Both the position numbers and the translations under genes were made by a program. From contig JAFKGI010000009.1 of assembly GCA_017307785.1 (NCBI GenBank), positions 62,001 through 126,000 of the forward strand: a DNA stretch of 64,000 nucleotides, written 5' to 3'. This DNA is from Vulcanimicrobiota bacterium (GTDB lineage: Bacteria > Vulcanimicrobiota > Xenobia > Xenobiales > JADMJV01). Under the pieces are notes generated by a model. The model was not told the DNA's origin. It saw only the letters and a list, made by a program, of their open reading frames with translations, and ran no database searches. Shown one piece after another: positions 1 to 9,028 of the stretch; positions within the stretch are counted from its first letter, which is position 1; every line of letters starts with the position of its first letter.

Positions 1-265
1 CGTTGATGCGCGGGTTGTACTTCATGGTGCACGAACCGAGCGGATACATGGTGGTATCGATGCCGTAGTTCAGCTGCGACAGGCGCACAAAGTGGCGGGT
101 CACTTCCAGTTCGGAAAGCTCTGGCAGTTGCGGGGGCTTCTCGCTGAGCAGGTCGGCGGAAACTTCGCTGCGCCAGTCGGAGCCGGTGTCCACCTGCGGA
201 GGGATGACGCCGCGGCGGCCGGGCGAGGTTTTTTCAAAGAGAGTGGGTTCGGCGGTCAGGCTCAC
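1..265 (-). CDS. gcvPB: Glycine dehydrogenase (decarboxylating) subunit 2, N-terminal part
   Basis: Partial gene, cut by the left edge; the first 88 codons are present. It starts with GTG, overlapping the stop codon of gcvPA in a GTGA arrangement, so the two are translationally coupled. The N-terminus has the family's signature: the PGRRG segment near residue 16, paired-helix text ELEVTRHFVRLSQLNYG, then the GSCTMKYNPRIN motif where the window ends. With gcvPA it forms the PLP-dependent P-protein of the glycine cleavage system, which decarboxylates glycine and passes the aminomethyl group to lipoyl-GcvH. Two separate genes for P-protein halves is the arrangement usual in Gram-positives, thermophiles and several deep-branching phyla. 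The PLP lysine lies outside the window. Confidence 0.95.
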   Translation of the reverse strand, partial: MSLTAEPTLFEKTSPGRRGVIPPQVDTGSDWRSEVSADLLSEKPPQLPELSELEVTRHFVRLSQLNYGIDTTMYPLGSCTMKYNPRIN

Positions 266-1617
266 GAGCGGGCGGCTCCTTCCAGGGGGCGGCTGGCCTG
301 CTGCAGGGCGCCGACGAGTTCGTCCACGGCGGCCTTGCCGTTGGCTTCGGTGAAGCAGAAGAGCAGGCAGTTTTTGTATTGCGGATAGTCTTTCTCGACC
401 AGGTAACCGCCGATGATGCCGCGGTCCTCCAGGTTCTTGAGCACCGCTTCGGCCGAACCGGGGCACTCCACCAGCACTTCGTGGAAGAAGGGAGCTTTGA
501 GCACCGCTTTGTAGCCGTCCAGCGAGGCCAACTGCTTGTTGAAGTAGTGGGCCAGGTTGGCGGAAGCATCGGCCACTTCTTTCAGTCCTTGCGGACCGAG
601 CAGAGCCAGGTAGACGGTCACGGCCAGGGCGCACAGGCCCTGGTTGGTGCAGATGTTGGAAAAGGCTTTTTCGCGCCGGATGTGCTGTTCGCGGGCCTGC
701 AGGGTGAGACAGAAGCCACGTCGGCCCTGGCTGTCCACGGTCATACCGCAGAGGCGTCCGGGGATGCGGCGCATGTGCTGCTTTTTGCAGGCCACGAAAC
801 CGGCGTAAGGACCGCCGTAGGAGAGCGGCAAACCGATGGGCTGGGCGTCGCCCACCACGATCTCGCCGCCGAAGTCGCCGGGGCGCTTGAGCACGGACAG
901 CGAGCAAGGGTCGCCCACGCTCACCACCGGGATGGCGCCGGCTTCCTTGGTCACGGCGCAGAGAGCGGCGCCGTCTTCGATGACTCCCAGAAAGTTGGGG
1001 GTCTGGAAGAGCGTGCAGGCCACTTCGTCGTTGAGCGCCGGCCAGACGGTGCGGCCGTCTTTCAGGGGGGCTTCGATGAACTCGCCCGGGTGCGTGGCGA
1101 AGTAGGTCTTCATCAACTCACGGGTCTGGGGATGAACTCCCTCGGAGACGATCACTTTGTTGCGGCCGCTGATGGCCAGGGCCATAAAGACCGCGTCCAC
1201 GGCCGCGCAGCCGCCGTCGTAGACGGAGGCGTTGCACACGTCCATGCCGGTCAGGCTGCACATCATCGTTTGGAACTCGAAGATGCTCTGCAGCGTGCCC
1301 TGGCTGACTTCGGGCTGATAGGGCGTGTAGGCCGTCATAAACTCGGAGCGCTGAATGATGGTGTCCACCACAGCCGGCACAAAGTGGCGATAGGCTCCCG
1401 CGCCCAAAAAGGACAGGCGGCTGGGTGCCATGTTCTTGGAGGCCAGTTCCTCCAGGTGCAGGGCCACTTCATATTCGGAAAGCTGCTCGGGCAGGTCGAG
1501 CGGGCGACTGAGTCGCTCGCCGGCCGGAATGTTGTCGAACAGCTCTGAGACCTGTTTTTTGCCGATGCTGGCCAGCATTTTCTGGCGGTCGCCGGCGGTG
1601 TGGGGGACGTAATTCAT
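262..1617 (-). CDS. gcvPA: Glycine dehydrogenase (decarboxylating) subunit 1
   Basis: 451 residues, the usual size for the N-terminal half of split P-protein. It opens with MNYVPHTAGDRQKML, typical of GcvPA, and contains LSFLGAGAYRHFVPAVVD (about residues 68-85) and GGPYAGFVACK (about 268-278), both well conserved. Together with gcvPB it forms the alpha2beta2 decarboxylase acting on glycine in the cytoplasm. It sits 2 bp after gcvH and overlaps gcvPB by 4 bp, so it is the third gene of a gcvT-H-PA-PB operon. A long open frame on the opposite strand (379-1548) is a codon-bias shadow. Confidence 0.97.
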   Translation of the reverse strand: MNYVPHTAGDRQKMLASIGKKQVSELFDNIPAGERLSRPLDLPEQLSEYEVALHLEELASKNMAPSRLSFLGAGAYRHFVPAVVDTIIQRSEFMTAYTPYQPEVSQGTLQSIFEFQTMMCSLTGMDVCNASVYDGGCAAVDAVFMALAISGRNKVIVSEGVHPQTRELMKTYFATHPGEFIEAPLKDGRTVWPALNDEVACTLFQTPNFLGVIEDGAALCAVTKEAGAIPVVSVGDPCSLSVLKRPGDFGGEIVVGDAQPIGLPLSYGGPYAGFVACKKQHMRRIPGRLCGMTVDSQGRRGFCLTLQAREQHIRREKAFSNICTNQGLCALAVTVYLALLGPQGLKEVADASANLAHYFNKQLASLDGYKAVLKAPFFHEVLVECPGSAEAVLKNLEDRGIIGGYLVEKDYPQYKNCLLFCFTEANGKAAVDELVGALQQASRPLEGAARS

Positions 1618-1619
1618 GT

Positions 1620-2015
1620 TCAGTGTCCTTCGGTGTGAGAAGCGTAGCCTTTCGCGTCGAGCAGTTTGGCAACCGAGCCGGGATCGGCGATTTTCGCCTT
1701 GATCATCCAGCCGGCTCCGTAGGGCTCGCGGTTGACGGCCTCGGGATCGAATTGATCCGAGTCCTGGCTCAGCACGGAGTTGATTTCGACGACTTCGCCG
1801 TCGACCGGGGAGTAAAGTTCGGAAACGGTCTTGACCGATTCCACCACGCCGAAGCGCTTGCCGTTCTGCAGCTTGAAGCCTACAGCCGGCAGCTCCACGA
1901 AGACGATGTCACCCAGTTGATCCTGGGCGAAATGAGTGATGCCGATTTCGGCCACATCGCCGTTGAGGCGCACCCATTCGTGTTCTTCGGTGTAACGTAA
2001 TTCTTCTGGAATCAT
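1620..2015 (-). CDS. gcvH: Glycine cleavage system H protein (lipoyl carrier)
   Basis: 131 residues. The sequence RYTEEHEWVRLNGDVAEIGIT and the lipoylation motif GVVESVKTVSELYSPVDGEVVE (cut here into its known parts: the modified lysine is in ESVKTVSE) identify it as GcvH. It carries the aminomethyl group on lipoamide between the P-protein and GcvT. It lies 19 bp downstream of gcvT, preceded by an AAGGAG ribosome site, and 2 bp upstream of gcvPA. No lipoate ligase or synthase gene is in the window. Confidence 0.98.
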   Translation of the reverse strand: MIPEELRYTEEHEWVRLNGDVAEIGITHFAQDQLGDIVFVELPAVGFKLQNGKRFGVVESVKTVSELYSPVDGEVVEINSVLSQDSDQFDPEAVNREPYGAGWMIKAKIADPGSVAKLLDAKGYASHTEGH

Positions 2016-2034
2016 TGGCTGGGAGAGCTCCTTC

Positions 2035-3135
2035 TTAACCTCTTTTGACGCTGCCTTTGACGAAAGGCAGGCGGGTTACTTTTGCTCTCTCGTTACGGCC
2101 CCGAATTTCGACCTCAATCTCGGTCCCAACAGCGCGCAGGCCGGTTTCCACGGATGCTAAAGCGATCCCTCTCTTCAGGCTGGGGCTGAAAGTGCCGCTG
2201 GTAACCACTCCTACCTGCTTTCCGCCGGCATGCAGAGGGTAGCCTTCGCGAGGGATGGCGCGACCTTCCATCTCCAATCCCACCAGGCAGCGCTGCACGC
2301 CCTTCTCCTTGTAGGCCTGAATGGCTTCGCGGCCGATGAACTGGCCTTTGTCGAGCTTGGTGACCCAGCCCAGGCTGGCGTCGAGCGGAGTGATGTCCTC
2401 GCTCAGTTCGTGACCGTAGAGAGCGTAGCCGGATTCCAGGCGCAGGGTGTCGCGGGCGCCCAGTCCGATCGGTTCGGCCTGGGTAACCAGGGCGCGCCAC
2501 ACGCCGGCGGCCTCGTTCCAGGGCAGATACAGCTCGAAGCCGTCTTCGCCAGTGTAGCCGGTGCGTGAGATGATGCCGGCCAGGCCGTCCACTTCACCTT
2601 CCTGAAAGCCGTAGTAGGGCACCGTTTCCAGGTCGATGTTGACGTGCTTTTGCAGAATTTCCTGAGCCTTGGGGCCCTGGATGGCGATCAGCGAGGTGCG
2701 CAGAGAGGCATCGTCCATCTCCACCCCGGCCGGCTTGTGCTTGCTCATCCAGTCGACGATTTTCTCGCGATTGCTGGCGTTCATGACCACCATCCACTTG
2801 TCTTCGAAGCGGTAGATGATCATGTCGTCGAGCACCTTGCCTTGCTCGTTGCACATGCACCCGTACTGGGCTTTGCCGATCTCGATCTTGGAGAGATCGT
2901 TGGTGAACAGGCTCTGCAGCCACTCCAGGTCGCCGTCGCCCCAGACCCAGCATTCGCCCATGTGACTCAGGTCGAACAGGCCGGCGTTGCTACGCACCGC
3001 TTCGTGTTCTTTCTTGATGCCGGTGTATTCGATGGGCATCTCCCAGCCGGCGAAATCCACCATCTTGGCTTTGGCTTCGAGGTGGCACGGATAAAGGCCG
3101 GTTCTTTGAGGGGCGGTAACCTGGGTTGAACTCAT
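2035..3135 (-). CDS. gcvT: Aminomethyltransferase (glycine cleavage T protein)
   Basis: 366 residues, family length. Motifs seen are [21 protein letters not shown] near residue 30, [14 protein letters not shown] near 53, [15 protein letters not shown] near 190 and [20 protein letters not shown] near 225, the folate-binding aminomethyltransferase pattern. It releases ammonia from the H-protein-bound intermediate and forms methylenetetrahydrofolate. An AAGGAG site stands 5 nt before the ATG. The 57-bp gap to the upstream gene is too short for a glycine riboswitch, and none is visible, so the operon may be read through from the sigma/anti-sigma genes or from a weak promoter in the gap. Confidence 0.98.
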   Translation of the reverse strand: MSSTQVTAPQRTGLYPCHLEAKAKMVDFAGWEMPIEYTGIKKEHEAVRSNAGLFDLSHMGECWVWGDGDLEWLQSLFTNDLSKIEIGKAQYGCMCNEQGKVLDDMIIYRFEDKWMVVMNASNREKIVDWMSKHKPAGVEMDDASLRTSLIAIQGPKAQEILQKHVNIDLETVPYYGFQEGEVDGLAGIISRTGYTGEDGFELYLPWNEAAGVWRALVTQAEPIGLGARDTLRLESGYALYGHELSEDITPLDASLGWVTKLDKGQFIGREAIQAYKEKGVQRCLVGLEMEGRAIPREGYPLHAGGKQVGVVTSGTFSPSLKRGIALASVETGLRAVGTEIEVEIRGRNERAKVTRLPFVKGSVKRG

Positions 3136-3192
3136 GCGGACTCCTTGGAAAACGAGTCTGCATTAGTTACCCCAAGGATCTTGGAATTAAGC

Positions 3193-6100
3193 CTATTTCC
3201 CGTGGTTACAGATCATCAGGCGTTCCGAACCGTCGTCGCGCGAGCAGCTGAGGACGCCCGGGCTGTAGTCGAAGGTGCCGGCCTGGTTCAGGTAGCAGCG
3301 GGCCGGGCGCGGCAGGTACTTCTGCACCTGCTCGAGATTGTCGGGCCACTGCTGGCCGTGATCGCGGCGATAAAGCTGGATGGCGGCCAGCAGCGCCAGG
3401 CCTTCGCGGCGCGACCAGTAACGAGCCAGGCCCTCCACCTCATTGCCGACGGTGCGACGATAAACCTGGTTTCGGGTCAGCGGCGTAAAGCGCAAACCCT
3501 CCAGCAGCTCGACTCCACCGTCGTGGCTCAGTTCCCAGAGCTTGAACCCGTCGGCCAGCGTCTGAGCCCGTTTGCGAGCGAGATCGGCCGCCAGCTGCTC
3601 TCTGTGCATGTAGGCTGCGGGGAGAAGGCGATCGAGTTGCTCGCCGCCACGGAAATAGGGTTGATAGGTGAGCAGTTCGTAGCTGTAAACCAGCCAGCTG
3701 GTGACAAACTCGCGGTTCAGGAGTTGCTGGATGAGCCCGGGTTCTACATGGCCCTTCAGGATGTGGGAGCGCAGGTCGTCGAGGATCCACCGGGCATCGT
3801 TTTCATCGTTGAGTTGCATCGCGCCGTCGCTCTCGTAGTGTCTGCGACTGTCCAGGCAAAGCAGGGCCCAGCGATCGCAGTTGACGGCAGCATGGTCTTG
3901 ACCGGCTTCGGCGTAGAGCAAGGACTGGCAGTGAAGGCCGGCTTCCAGGTAGTGGTTGATTTGCCAGCAGTCTGTGTCATCCCAGGTTCCCGCCACCGGG
4001 GCGGCCTGACCGAAGAGGGGGAGTTGCCGGCGCAGTCGCTGCAGGCCCGATGTGTTGGCGCGCCGACGGGCGTAATCGCTCCAGACCGCGGCCGATCCGC
4101 CTACCGGCGGAGACTCGTATCTGCCCTGGGCTAGATAGAATTCGGTCGAGGAGAAATCGAGATCGCGAGCCTTGGCCAACTGCGCGTGATAGACCGAGAC
4201 GTTCGACAGGGACCTGTAGTCTCGGCTCGTGTACGGAATTTCCAGGCTTGGCAAAGCGCTGCCCAGCGCCACCAGGACAACCGCGCTGAGCGATCCGGAG
4301 CGCGCCAGCCGAGGTTTCAATTGCCGGCTCCTGAGGGCGCCGCAGGTCGCATTGCGTGCCGCCATGGCGCCAGCCACCGCTCCCACCACCAGGCCTCCCA
4401 GCAAGTAGGCAAATTCGATCTCCACACCCAGCAGGCCTATCTCGCGGAAATGGTCGCCGAGAGCCAGTGTGGCCAGGTAGGTGGTCCAGCCCAGCCAGAG
4501 ACCAAACACGGGACCCAGCAGCAGGGACAGTCGTCTGCCCTGCAAGATTTCCGCCAGCGTGGCCAGAGGTAGGCGCACACACAGCAACCAGGCCAGACTG
4601 CCCACCAGCAGCAGGGTAGCGCCTTTCAGGGCGGACAGGTCGGCCGCCTGGGCCAGGGCGTTCCAGCAGGCCAGCCCATATCCCAAGGCCAGCAGCGAGC
4701 CCAGGTCCAGGGGAACCAGCGCCGGGCTGTAGTGGGTGGTCACCTGCTCCGGACCTCTCGGGTCGATACAGGGCAGTTGGCGCATCAGCGGACGGGCCCG
4801 CCAGGCCAGCACCAGCCAGACCGGTGCCAGAGCCAGTTCGGAGATGGGGCCGAAGAGCACGCCCGGAGTCTCGGCCAGGCTTCCTCGCAGGCCCTGTCCG
4901 AGGCCCCAGCCGATCAGCCAGAGCACCAGTCCCGCCAGGCTCCAGAGGATGAAGCGTTGCCCGGCCTCACGTTGGGTGCGACTGGCGGCTGACAGGGCCA
5001 GGCCGACGTAGGCGCCCAGCCAGCAGGAAGCCGGCAAGAGCAGCAGGCCTGCCAGCGGCCCGGGCCACTGGGAAGGGGGCACCACTCCCAGCAGGTAGCC
5101 ACCCAGCACCAGCAGCACGAAGAAGCCTTCGCTGGCCATGGTGTAAAAACACACCTGGAGCCAGCCGCGCACCACCGTGCTGGGAGCCAGCGGGGTTTGC
5201 ATCAAGATGTGCCAGCTTTGTAGTTCGCGTTCGCGAACTACCGCAGGCAGCGTGAGCGTGGCCGAACGCACGAAGAAGAGGGCGGAAAAGAGCAGCACGG
5301 CCGGAGGCAATAGCCCGGACCACTGCTCAAAGGGCTGCTGCAGCGCATACAGTCCCCAGGCCAGCGGCGCCAGGGCCATGGAGGCTCGCCACAGCAGCAG
5401 ACGGTGCCAGCCCGCGCCCATACGGCCAGCCAGGCGACTCAACTCGCGTCGGGTAATCGGGTTCTCGCTCCAGGAGCGCACCAGCCGGTTGCGCCGGTGG
5501 GGCGGGACGGCTCGAACCTGGGCGGGATGCTCCAGTTCGTAGATGGCCAGCAGTCGGGCCACCAGGGCCGTCAGCAAGCCGGCCACCAGACATCCCGGCA
5601 GTCCGAAAAGGGCCAGCGTCCAGGGACTGGAGACGGCCAGCAGAGCACCCAGGCGGCGCGGCACACCGGGGTTCCAGACCTGAACCAGCTGGGCCAGGTA
5701 ATAGCCGGCCAGGAAGAGCACCAGCAGTCCGGGCAGCCAGGCGACTTCCATCTGCAGGGCGCGCGGTCGCCAGTAGTCGGGCACTCCCAGCGTGCCCAGC
5801 AGCAGCACCGGCCACACAGTGAGGACGGCGCGGCTGATCTGAAACAGTCCTTGCAAGGCCAGGCCGTCCAGCAATCCCTGGGCGCTGGTGCCGGTGCCCA
5901 CGATTTCCTCGAGGCAGCGTCCCCGCCGCAGCGAGGCCAGCAGGGCCACTTCTTCGCTGAACTGACGCAGCGGCAGCCCGAGCATCAGGCCGATGGCGCT
6001 GATGACCAGGAAGGCCAGCAGCGGCGAGCGGTCCGAGGAGATGGTCATGAAGAAGACCGGCAGAGCGAAGACGGCCATGATTTTGAACATTTCGGCCGGG

Positions 6101-6393
6101 CCGAAGCGGGCGCGACGCCGGCGTTGAGCGCTGACAAGATGTACGACCGGGCTGTCCGCCAGTTCGCGCAGCTTTTGCCACCAGCCCGCCCGAGGCCGGG
6201 GCCGCACGCGAATTTTGAGGCCCTGGGGCAAGGGCTCGGGTTGACGGAGAGCGTGACTGATGCAACCCAGATTGGTCAGATATTGCGAGCAAGTGGGGCA
6301 CTCCGGGCGATGTTGCTCGACCAGAGACGCCTCGGCCGGAGTCGTTTCTCCATCGGCGTAGGCCGAGAGCAGTTCGAAATCAGGGCAGTTCAT
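3193..6393 (-). CDS. Anti-sigma zinc-finger fused to large polytopic membrane protein
   Basis: 1066 residues from an ATG that overlaps the sigma-factor stop (ATGA). Residues 1-45 form an anti-sigma zinc finger: C3, then H28-x3-C32-x2-C35. After a basic linker come many hydrophobic segments (from about residue 105 to 790) arranged like two blocks of ABC-2-type transporter membrane segments, with RNRLVRSWSENPITRRE between them. Residues about 800-1066 look soluble and extracytoplasmic, ending with the text LYRRDHGQQWPDNLEQVQKYLP, which resembles C-terminal substrate-like segments of some planctomycete-type proteins. Normal anti-sigma factors have one membrane helix and about 200 residues, so this is an unusually large fusion. 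Inferred role: it holds the sigma factor at the membrane and releases it on a signal; the membrane part's function is unknown. No ATPase gene is adjacent. Confidence 0.75.
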   Translation of the reverse strand: MNCPDFELLSAYADGETTPAEASLVEQHRPECPTCSQYLTNLGCISHALRQPEPLPQGLKIRVRPRPRAGWWQKLRELADSPVVHLVSAQRRRRARFGPAEMFKIMAVFALPVFFMTISSDRSPLLAFLVISAIGLMLGLPLRQFSEEVALLASLRRGRCLEEIVGTGTSAQGLLDGLALQGLFQISRAVLTVWPVLLLGTLGVPDYWRPRALQMEVAWLPGLLVLFLAGYYLAQLVQVWNPGVPRRLGALLAVSSPWTLALFGLPGCLVAGLLTALVARLLAIYELEHPAQVRAVPPHRRNRLVRSWSENPITRRELSRLAGRMGAGWHRLLLWRASMALAPLAWGLYALQQPFEQWSGLLPPAVLLFSALFFVRSATLTLPAVVRERELQSWHILMQTPLAPSTVVRGWLQVCFYTMASEGFFVLLVLGGYLLGVVPPSQWPGPLAGLLLLPASCWLGAYVGLALSAASRTQREAGQRFILWSLAGLVLWLIGWGLGQGLRGSLAETPGVLFGPISELALAPVWLVLAWRARPLMRQLPCIDPRGPEQVTTHYSPALVPLDLGSLLALGYGLACWNALAQAADLSALKGATLLLVGSLAWLLCVRLPLATLAEILQGRRLSLLLGPVFGLWLGWTTYLATLALGDHFREIGLLGVEIEFAYLLGGLVVGAVAGAMAARNATCGALRSRQLKPRLARSGSLSAVVLVALGSALPSLEIPYTSRDYRSLSNVSVYHAQLAKARDLDFSSTEFYLAQGRYESPPVGGSAAVWSDYARRRANTSGLQRLRRQLPLFGQAAPVAGTWDDTDCWQINHYLEAGLHCQSLLYAEAGQDHAAVNCDRWALLCLDSRRHYESDGAMQLNDENDARWILDDLRSHILKGHVEPGLIQQLLNREFVTSWLVYSYELLTYQPYFRGGEQLDRLLPAAYMHREQLAADLARKRAQTLADGFKLWELSHDGGVELLEGLRFTPLTRNQVYRRTVGNEVEGLARYWSRREGLALLAAIQLYRRDHGQQWPDNLEQVQKYLPRPARCYLNQAGTFDYSPGVLSCSRDDGSERLMICNHGK

Positions 6394-6956
6394 TGGGGGA
6401 CCCTCCCATCGGGGGTGAGTTTGGTCAGCAGGCGGGCCCGCGCGTTGGCCAGGCGGGAACGCACCGTGCCCAGGGGAATGGATAAAACTTGCGCGATCTC
6501 TTGATAAGACAGGTCCATCACTTCGCGCAGAGTGAGCACCGTGCGCTCGATGGTGGTGAGTTCCGCCAGCGCCGCCTGCACGTCCAGTTTTTCCGCCAGA
6601 CAGGTGGGCGGCTCCGGCGCGTCCGGCACTTCTTCCCAGGTGCGCAGCCGCATCTGCTGGCGACAGCGGTTGACCACGATTTGGGAGAACCAGCTCTTGA
6701 GGGCGGCAGCGTCCCGCAGCTGGTGGATTTTCTCGAAGACGGTCAGATAGCTGTCTTGCAGCACGTCCTGACACTGATCGCGATTCTGCAGGAGCGAGAA
6801 GGCCAGTCGGTAGGCCTGTTGCTGAGTGTTTTCGATAAACGTCTGCAGGGCGGCGGAATCACCGGAACGGAGCCGCTCTAAGAGATTCATCGAGCCGCTC
6901 GTCCCCCGCTCCCGAACTTGCGCCCCCGGAAGGGCCATCACCAGGGCTTCGCTCAC
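6390..6956 (-). CDS. ECF-type RNA polymerase sigma factor
   Basis: 188 residues. Region 2 is visible as AYRLAFSLLQNRDQCQDVLQDSYL with the following FEKIHQLRD helix; region 4 as LTTIERTVLTLREVMDLSYQEIAQVLSIPLGTVRSRLANARARL, a standard helix-turn-helix with the SIPLGTVRSRL recognition helix. The start is a GTG with a GGGAGG site 8 nt upstream. It overlaps the anti-sigma gene by 4 bp, so the pair is co-translated. The partner's HXXXCXXC zinc finger supports the pairing. The gene is divergent from the Uma2 gene with about 100 bp between them. Confidence 0.93.
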   Translation of the reverse strand: MSEALVMALPGAQVRERGTSGSMNLLERLRSGDSAALQTFIENTQQQAYRLAFSLLQNRDQCQDVLQDSYLTVFEKIHQLRDAAALKSWFSQIVVNRCRQQMRLRTWEEVPDAPEPPTCLAEKLDVQAALAELTTIERTVLTLREVMDLSYQEIAQVLSIPLGTVRSRLANARARLLTKLTPDGRVPQ

Positions 6957-7042
6957 CGAACATGCCTCCCTTGGATTTTGCGCATTGTCTCGGTTGGATG
7001 GAGCAGGACGGTGAAAAGTTCACCCGGCTTCCAAAAATGTTC

Positions 7043-7054
7043 TATACTGGTTCC
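7043..7054 (+). promoter_or_regulatory. Leaderless-type promoter -10 element
   Basis: TATACT at 7043-7048 is followed by six bases and then an in-frame GTG at 7055. There is no ribosome-binding site upstream. TTCACC at 7020-7025 stands 17 bp upstream as a poor -35 box. The same spacing is seen before at least five other genes in the window. Confidence 0.45.
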
Positions 7055-7654
7055 GTGAATGCTCTCCGATTGACCGATTTGCTTACTCCGGCTGAGTATT
7101 TGGCCCGCGAACTCGAGTCTCCGGTCAAGCACGAGTACGTGGGCGGCGTCGTGCACGCGATGTCGGGCGCCAGAGTGAGACATAATCGCATTGTAATGTC
7201 GGTGCTGGGTCGCTTGAGCGAACGTTTGAGAGGTCAAGCCTGTGAACCCTTTGGTTCCGATATGAAGGTGCGTATTCAACTCCCTACTCACGTCAGGTTC
7301 TACTATCCTGACGCAATGGTCGTGTGCCAATCTTCCGCCGAGGGCGAGTCGTTTCAAGACCACCCGGGACTTATCGTGGAAGTGCTTTCTCGCGGCACTC
7401 GCCGAGCAGATCTAGGGGAAAAGCGAGAAGGCTACCTGCGAATCGCGTCGCTTGCCAGCTATCTGCTGGTCGAACAGGAAGCGGCGGAAGTCGTTGTTTA
7501 CCGGCGCACGGACCACGGGTTTATTCGGGAGGTCTATCAGGGCCTCGAGGCGGTGATCGACCTTCCGGAAATCAGTTGCAGCTTGAGCCTGGCGGAGATT
7601 TACGAACGGGTCGAGTTTGGACCGGATCCCGAAGAGGCGGACGACGAAGCTTAG
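7055..7654 (+). CDS. Uma2 family (DUF820) putative restriction-endonuclease-like protein
   Basis: 199 residues from GTG 7055; an in-frame ATG at 7037 is the alternative. The Uma2 pattern is clear: LTPAEYLARE near the start, VKHEYVGGVVHAMSG, RHNRIVMSVLGRL, then FYYPDAMVVC with the PD and LIVEVLSRGTRRADLGEKREGY with the E-x-L/K core of a PD-(D/E)XK fold. The family is common in cyanobacteria and several other phyla; its natural function is not settled and many copies are thought to derive from mobile nucleases. Its base use looks slightly less GC-biased than its neighbours. It converges with the next gene, overlapping it by 4 bp. Confidence 0.85.
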   Translation: MNALRLTDLLTPAEYLARELESPVKHEYVGGVVHAMSGARVRHNRIVMSVLGRLSERLRGQACEPFGSDMKVRIQLPTHVRFYYPDAMVVCQSSAEGESFQDHPGLIVEVLSRGTRRADLGEKREGYLRIASLASYLLVEQEAAEVVVYRRTDHGFIREVYQGLEAVIDLPEISCSLSLAEIYERVEFGPDPEEADDEA

Positions 7655-8145
7655 CTTCTCTGGCCGCTCAGGCTGCGGAAGCGGCAGCAGCCGCGCCGAT
7701 TGGCCAGGTAGTGATTGAGGCGCAGGGACGGTTCCAGATCCTGATCTTCAAAAATAGTAAACTTCAGCTTGAAGCGATCGCACAACAGCCGCACCAGAGA
7801 GTAGAGGCGGTAACGGACATTCTCGGCGCGCACCGGGGCGGCCACCACCCAGTCGCAACCGGCACCTTTGGCTGCCTCCAAAATCGGCTCCACTCCGCCC
7901 AGGTCAAAGGGGTCGAGGCAATCTAAAAATAGGCTCCATGGCAGTTCGCGAGCCTGGAAAGCGAGATTTCCCGAAGTGCGCACTTCCAGGTCCACGCCCG
8001 GGGGGAGTTCGGGCAGCCTTCGCTCTACCGGCCAGGACACCAGTCCGCCTGCCGACACGGCCGGCAGTTCGCCATCCTCTACGTAGAAAAAAGCGGCGCC
8101 GGCACAGGGCTTTTCAAGCGGGTCGCAGCAAAAGCTCGCGAGCAC
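7651..8145 (-). CDS. Hypothetical protein downstream of ribF
   Basis: 164 residues, no family recognised. It begins inside the 3' end of ribF (32-bp overlap on the same strand), so a later start is possible, but no good ribosome site favours one. The text contains a proline-rich strand segment ELPPGVDLEVRTSG, a central GAGCDWVVAAPVRAENVRYRLYS and a C-terminal basic stretch NHYLANRRGCCRFRS with a CC pair. No signal peptide or membrane segment. Position in the operon GGDEF-ribF-this gene suggests co-transcription, not function. Confidence 0.5.
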   Translation of the reverse strand: MLASFCCDPLEKPCAGAAFFYVEDGELPAVSAGGLVSWPVERRLPELPPGVDLEVRTSGNLAFQARELPWSLFLDCLDPFDLGGVEPILEAAKGAGCDWVVAAPVRAENVRYRLYSLVRLLCDRFKLKFTIFEDQDLEPSLRLNHYLANRRGCCRFRSLSGQRS

Positions 8146-9028
8146 GGGCCAAGTCCTGCTGCAGTTGGGCTTTGAGGGCGTCCAGCCCGGAAAAGCGCTG
8201 TTCCGGTCGCAGAAAGCTGCAGAGTTCGACCTGCAGAGGCTCGCCGTAAAGGTCCCCTTCGAAGTCGAGCAGATGGGCCTCCAGCAAAGGTTCTACCTGG
8301 TTTTCGGCCACCGTCGGGCGAATGCCCAGATTGGCCACCGCCGCCAGACGCTGGCCTTCACGCTGCACCCAGCAGGCATAAACTCCGTAGGCGGGCACCA
8401 GCTTGCCGGCCGGCAGCTGCAGGTTGGCGGTCGGGAAACCGATGGTGCGTCCCCGCTGGTCACCCCGCACGACGCGAGCCGACAAGGAGTAAGGACGGCC
8501 CAACATCAGGGCTGCTTCTTCGGGGCGCCCCTCCTGCAGGCAGTTGCGCACCCGAGTGGAGGAAATCAGTTGACCGCCTTCCTCGACGCCGGGCACGGTG
8601 ATGACTTCGATGCCGTGGGGAGCGGCCAGCTCGCGCAAACGATCCACGTCACCGCCGGCCTTGTGGCCAAAGCGATAGTTGGAGCCGGATACCAATCGCC
8701 CCGCGCCCAGTCCCTTGAGTAGAATCTCCTGGAAGAAATCCTCGGGTGACAGCTGCGAGAAAGGCCGATCGAAGTCGCACCAGACCACTTCACTGCCGGC
8801 CGCTTGCAGCAGCGCCTGGCGCTCGGCGGCCACGGTCAGCAGGCCGGGCATGCGCACGGATTGGACGACGCTGGCTGGATGATTGCGGAAGGTGAAGGTT
8901 ACGGGGCGCAGGGGGCTGGAGCAGGTGGCGGCCAGGATGGCCTGGTGGCCTCGATGGAATCCGTCAAAAAAACCGAGCGCGACCGACGTGCTGCCCGCGG
9001 GGGCAGCGAAGTCTTGCAGCAAGGACAC
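8114..9028 (-). CDS. ribF: Bifunctional riboflavin kinase / FAD synthetase
   Basis: 304 residues, the usual RibF length. The N-terminal adenylyltransferase domain has GFFDGFHRGHQAIL near residue 19 (the nucleotide-binding GxFDGxHxGH motif) and ISSTRVRNCLQEG near 155; the C-terminal kinase domain has RVVRGDQRGRTIGFPTANL near 187 and YGVYACW. It converts riboflavin to FMN and FMN to FAD in the cytoplasm. It overlaps the GGDEF gene by one base, so it is the second gene of that transcript. Confidence 0.96.
   Translation of the reverse strand: MSLLQDFAAPAGSTSVALGFFDGFHRGHQAILAATCSSPLRPVTFTFRNHPASVVQSVRMPGLLTVAAERQALLQAAGSEVVWCDFDRPFSQLSPEDFFQEILLKGLGAGRLVSGSNYRFGHKAGGDVDRLRELAAPHGIEVITVPGVEEGGQLISSTRVRNCLQEGRPEEAALMLGRPYSLSARVVRGDQRGRTIGFPTANLQLPAGKLVPAYGVYACWVQREGQRLAAVANLGIRPTVAENQVEPLLEAHLLDFEGDLYGEPLQVELCSFLRPEQRFSGLDALKAQLQQDLARARELLLRPA

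Noticed and set aside
379..1548. Long plus-strand open frame opposite gcvPA
   Set aside because: Product of GC-rich codon bias on the opposite strand; gcvPA is conserved throughout, and this frame has no ribosome site or recognisable motif.
3136..3192. Glycine riboswitch before gcvT
   Set aside because: The 57-bp gap is too short for even one aptamer and no consensus is present.
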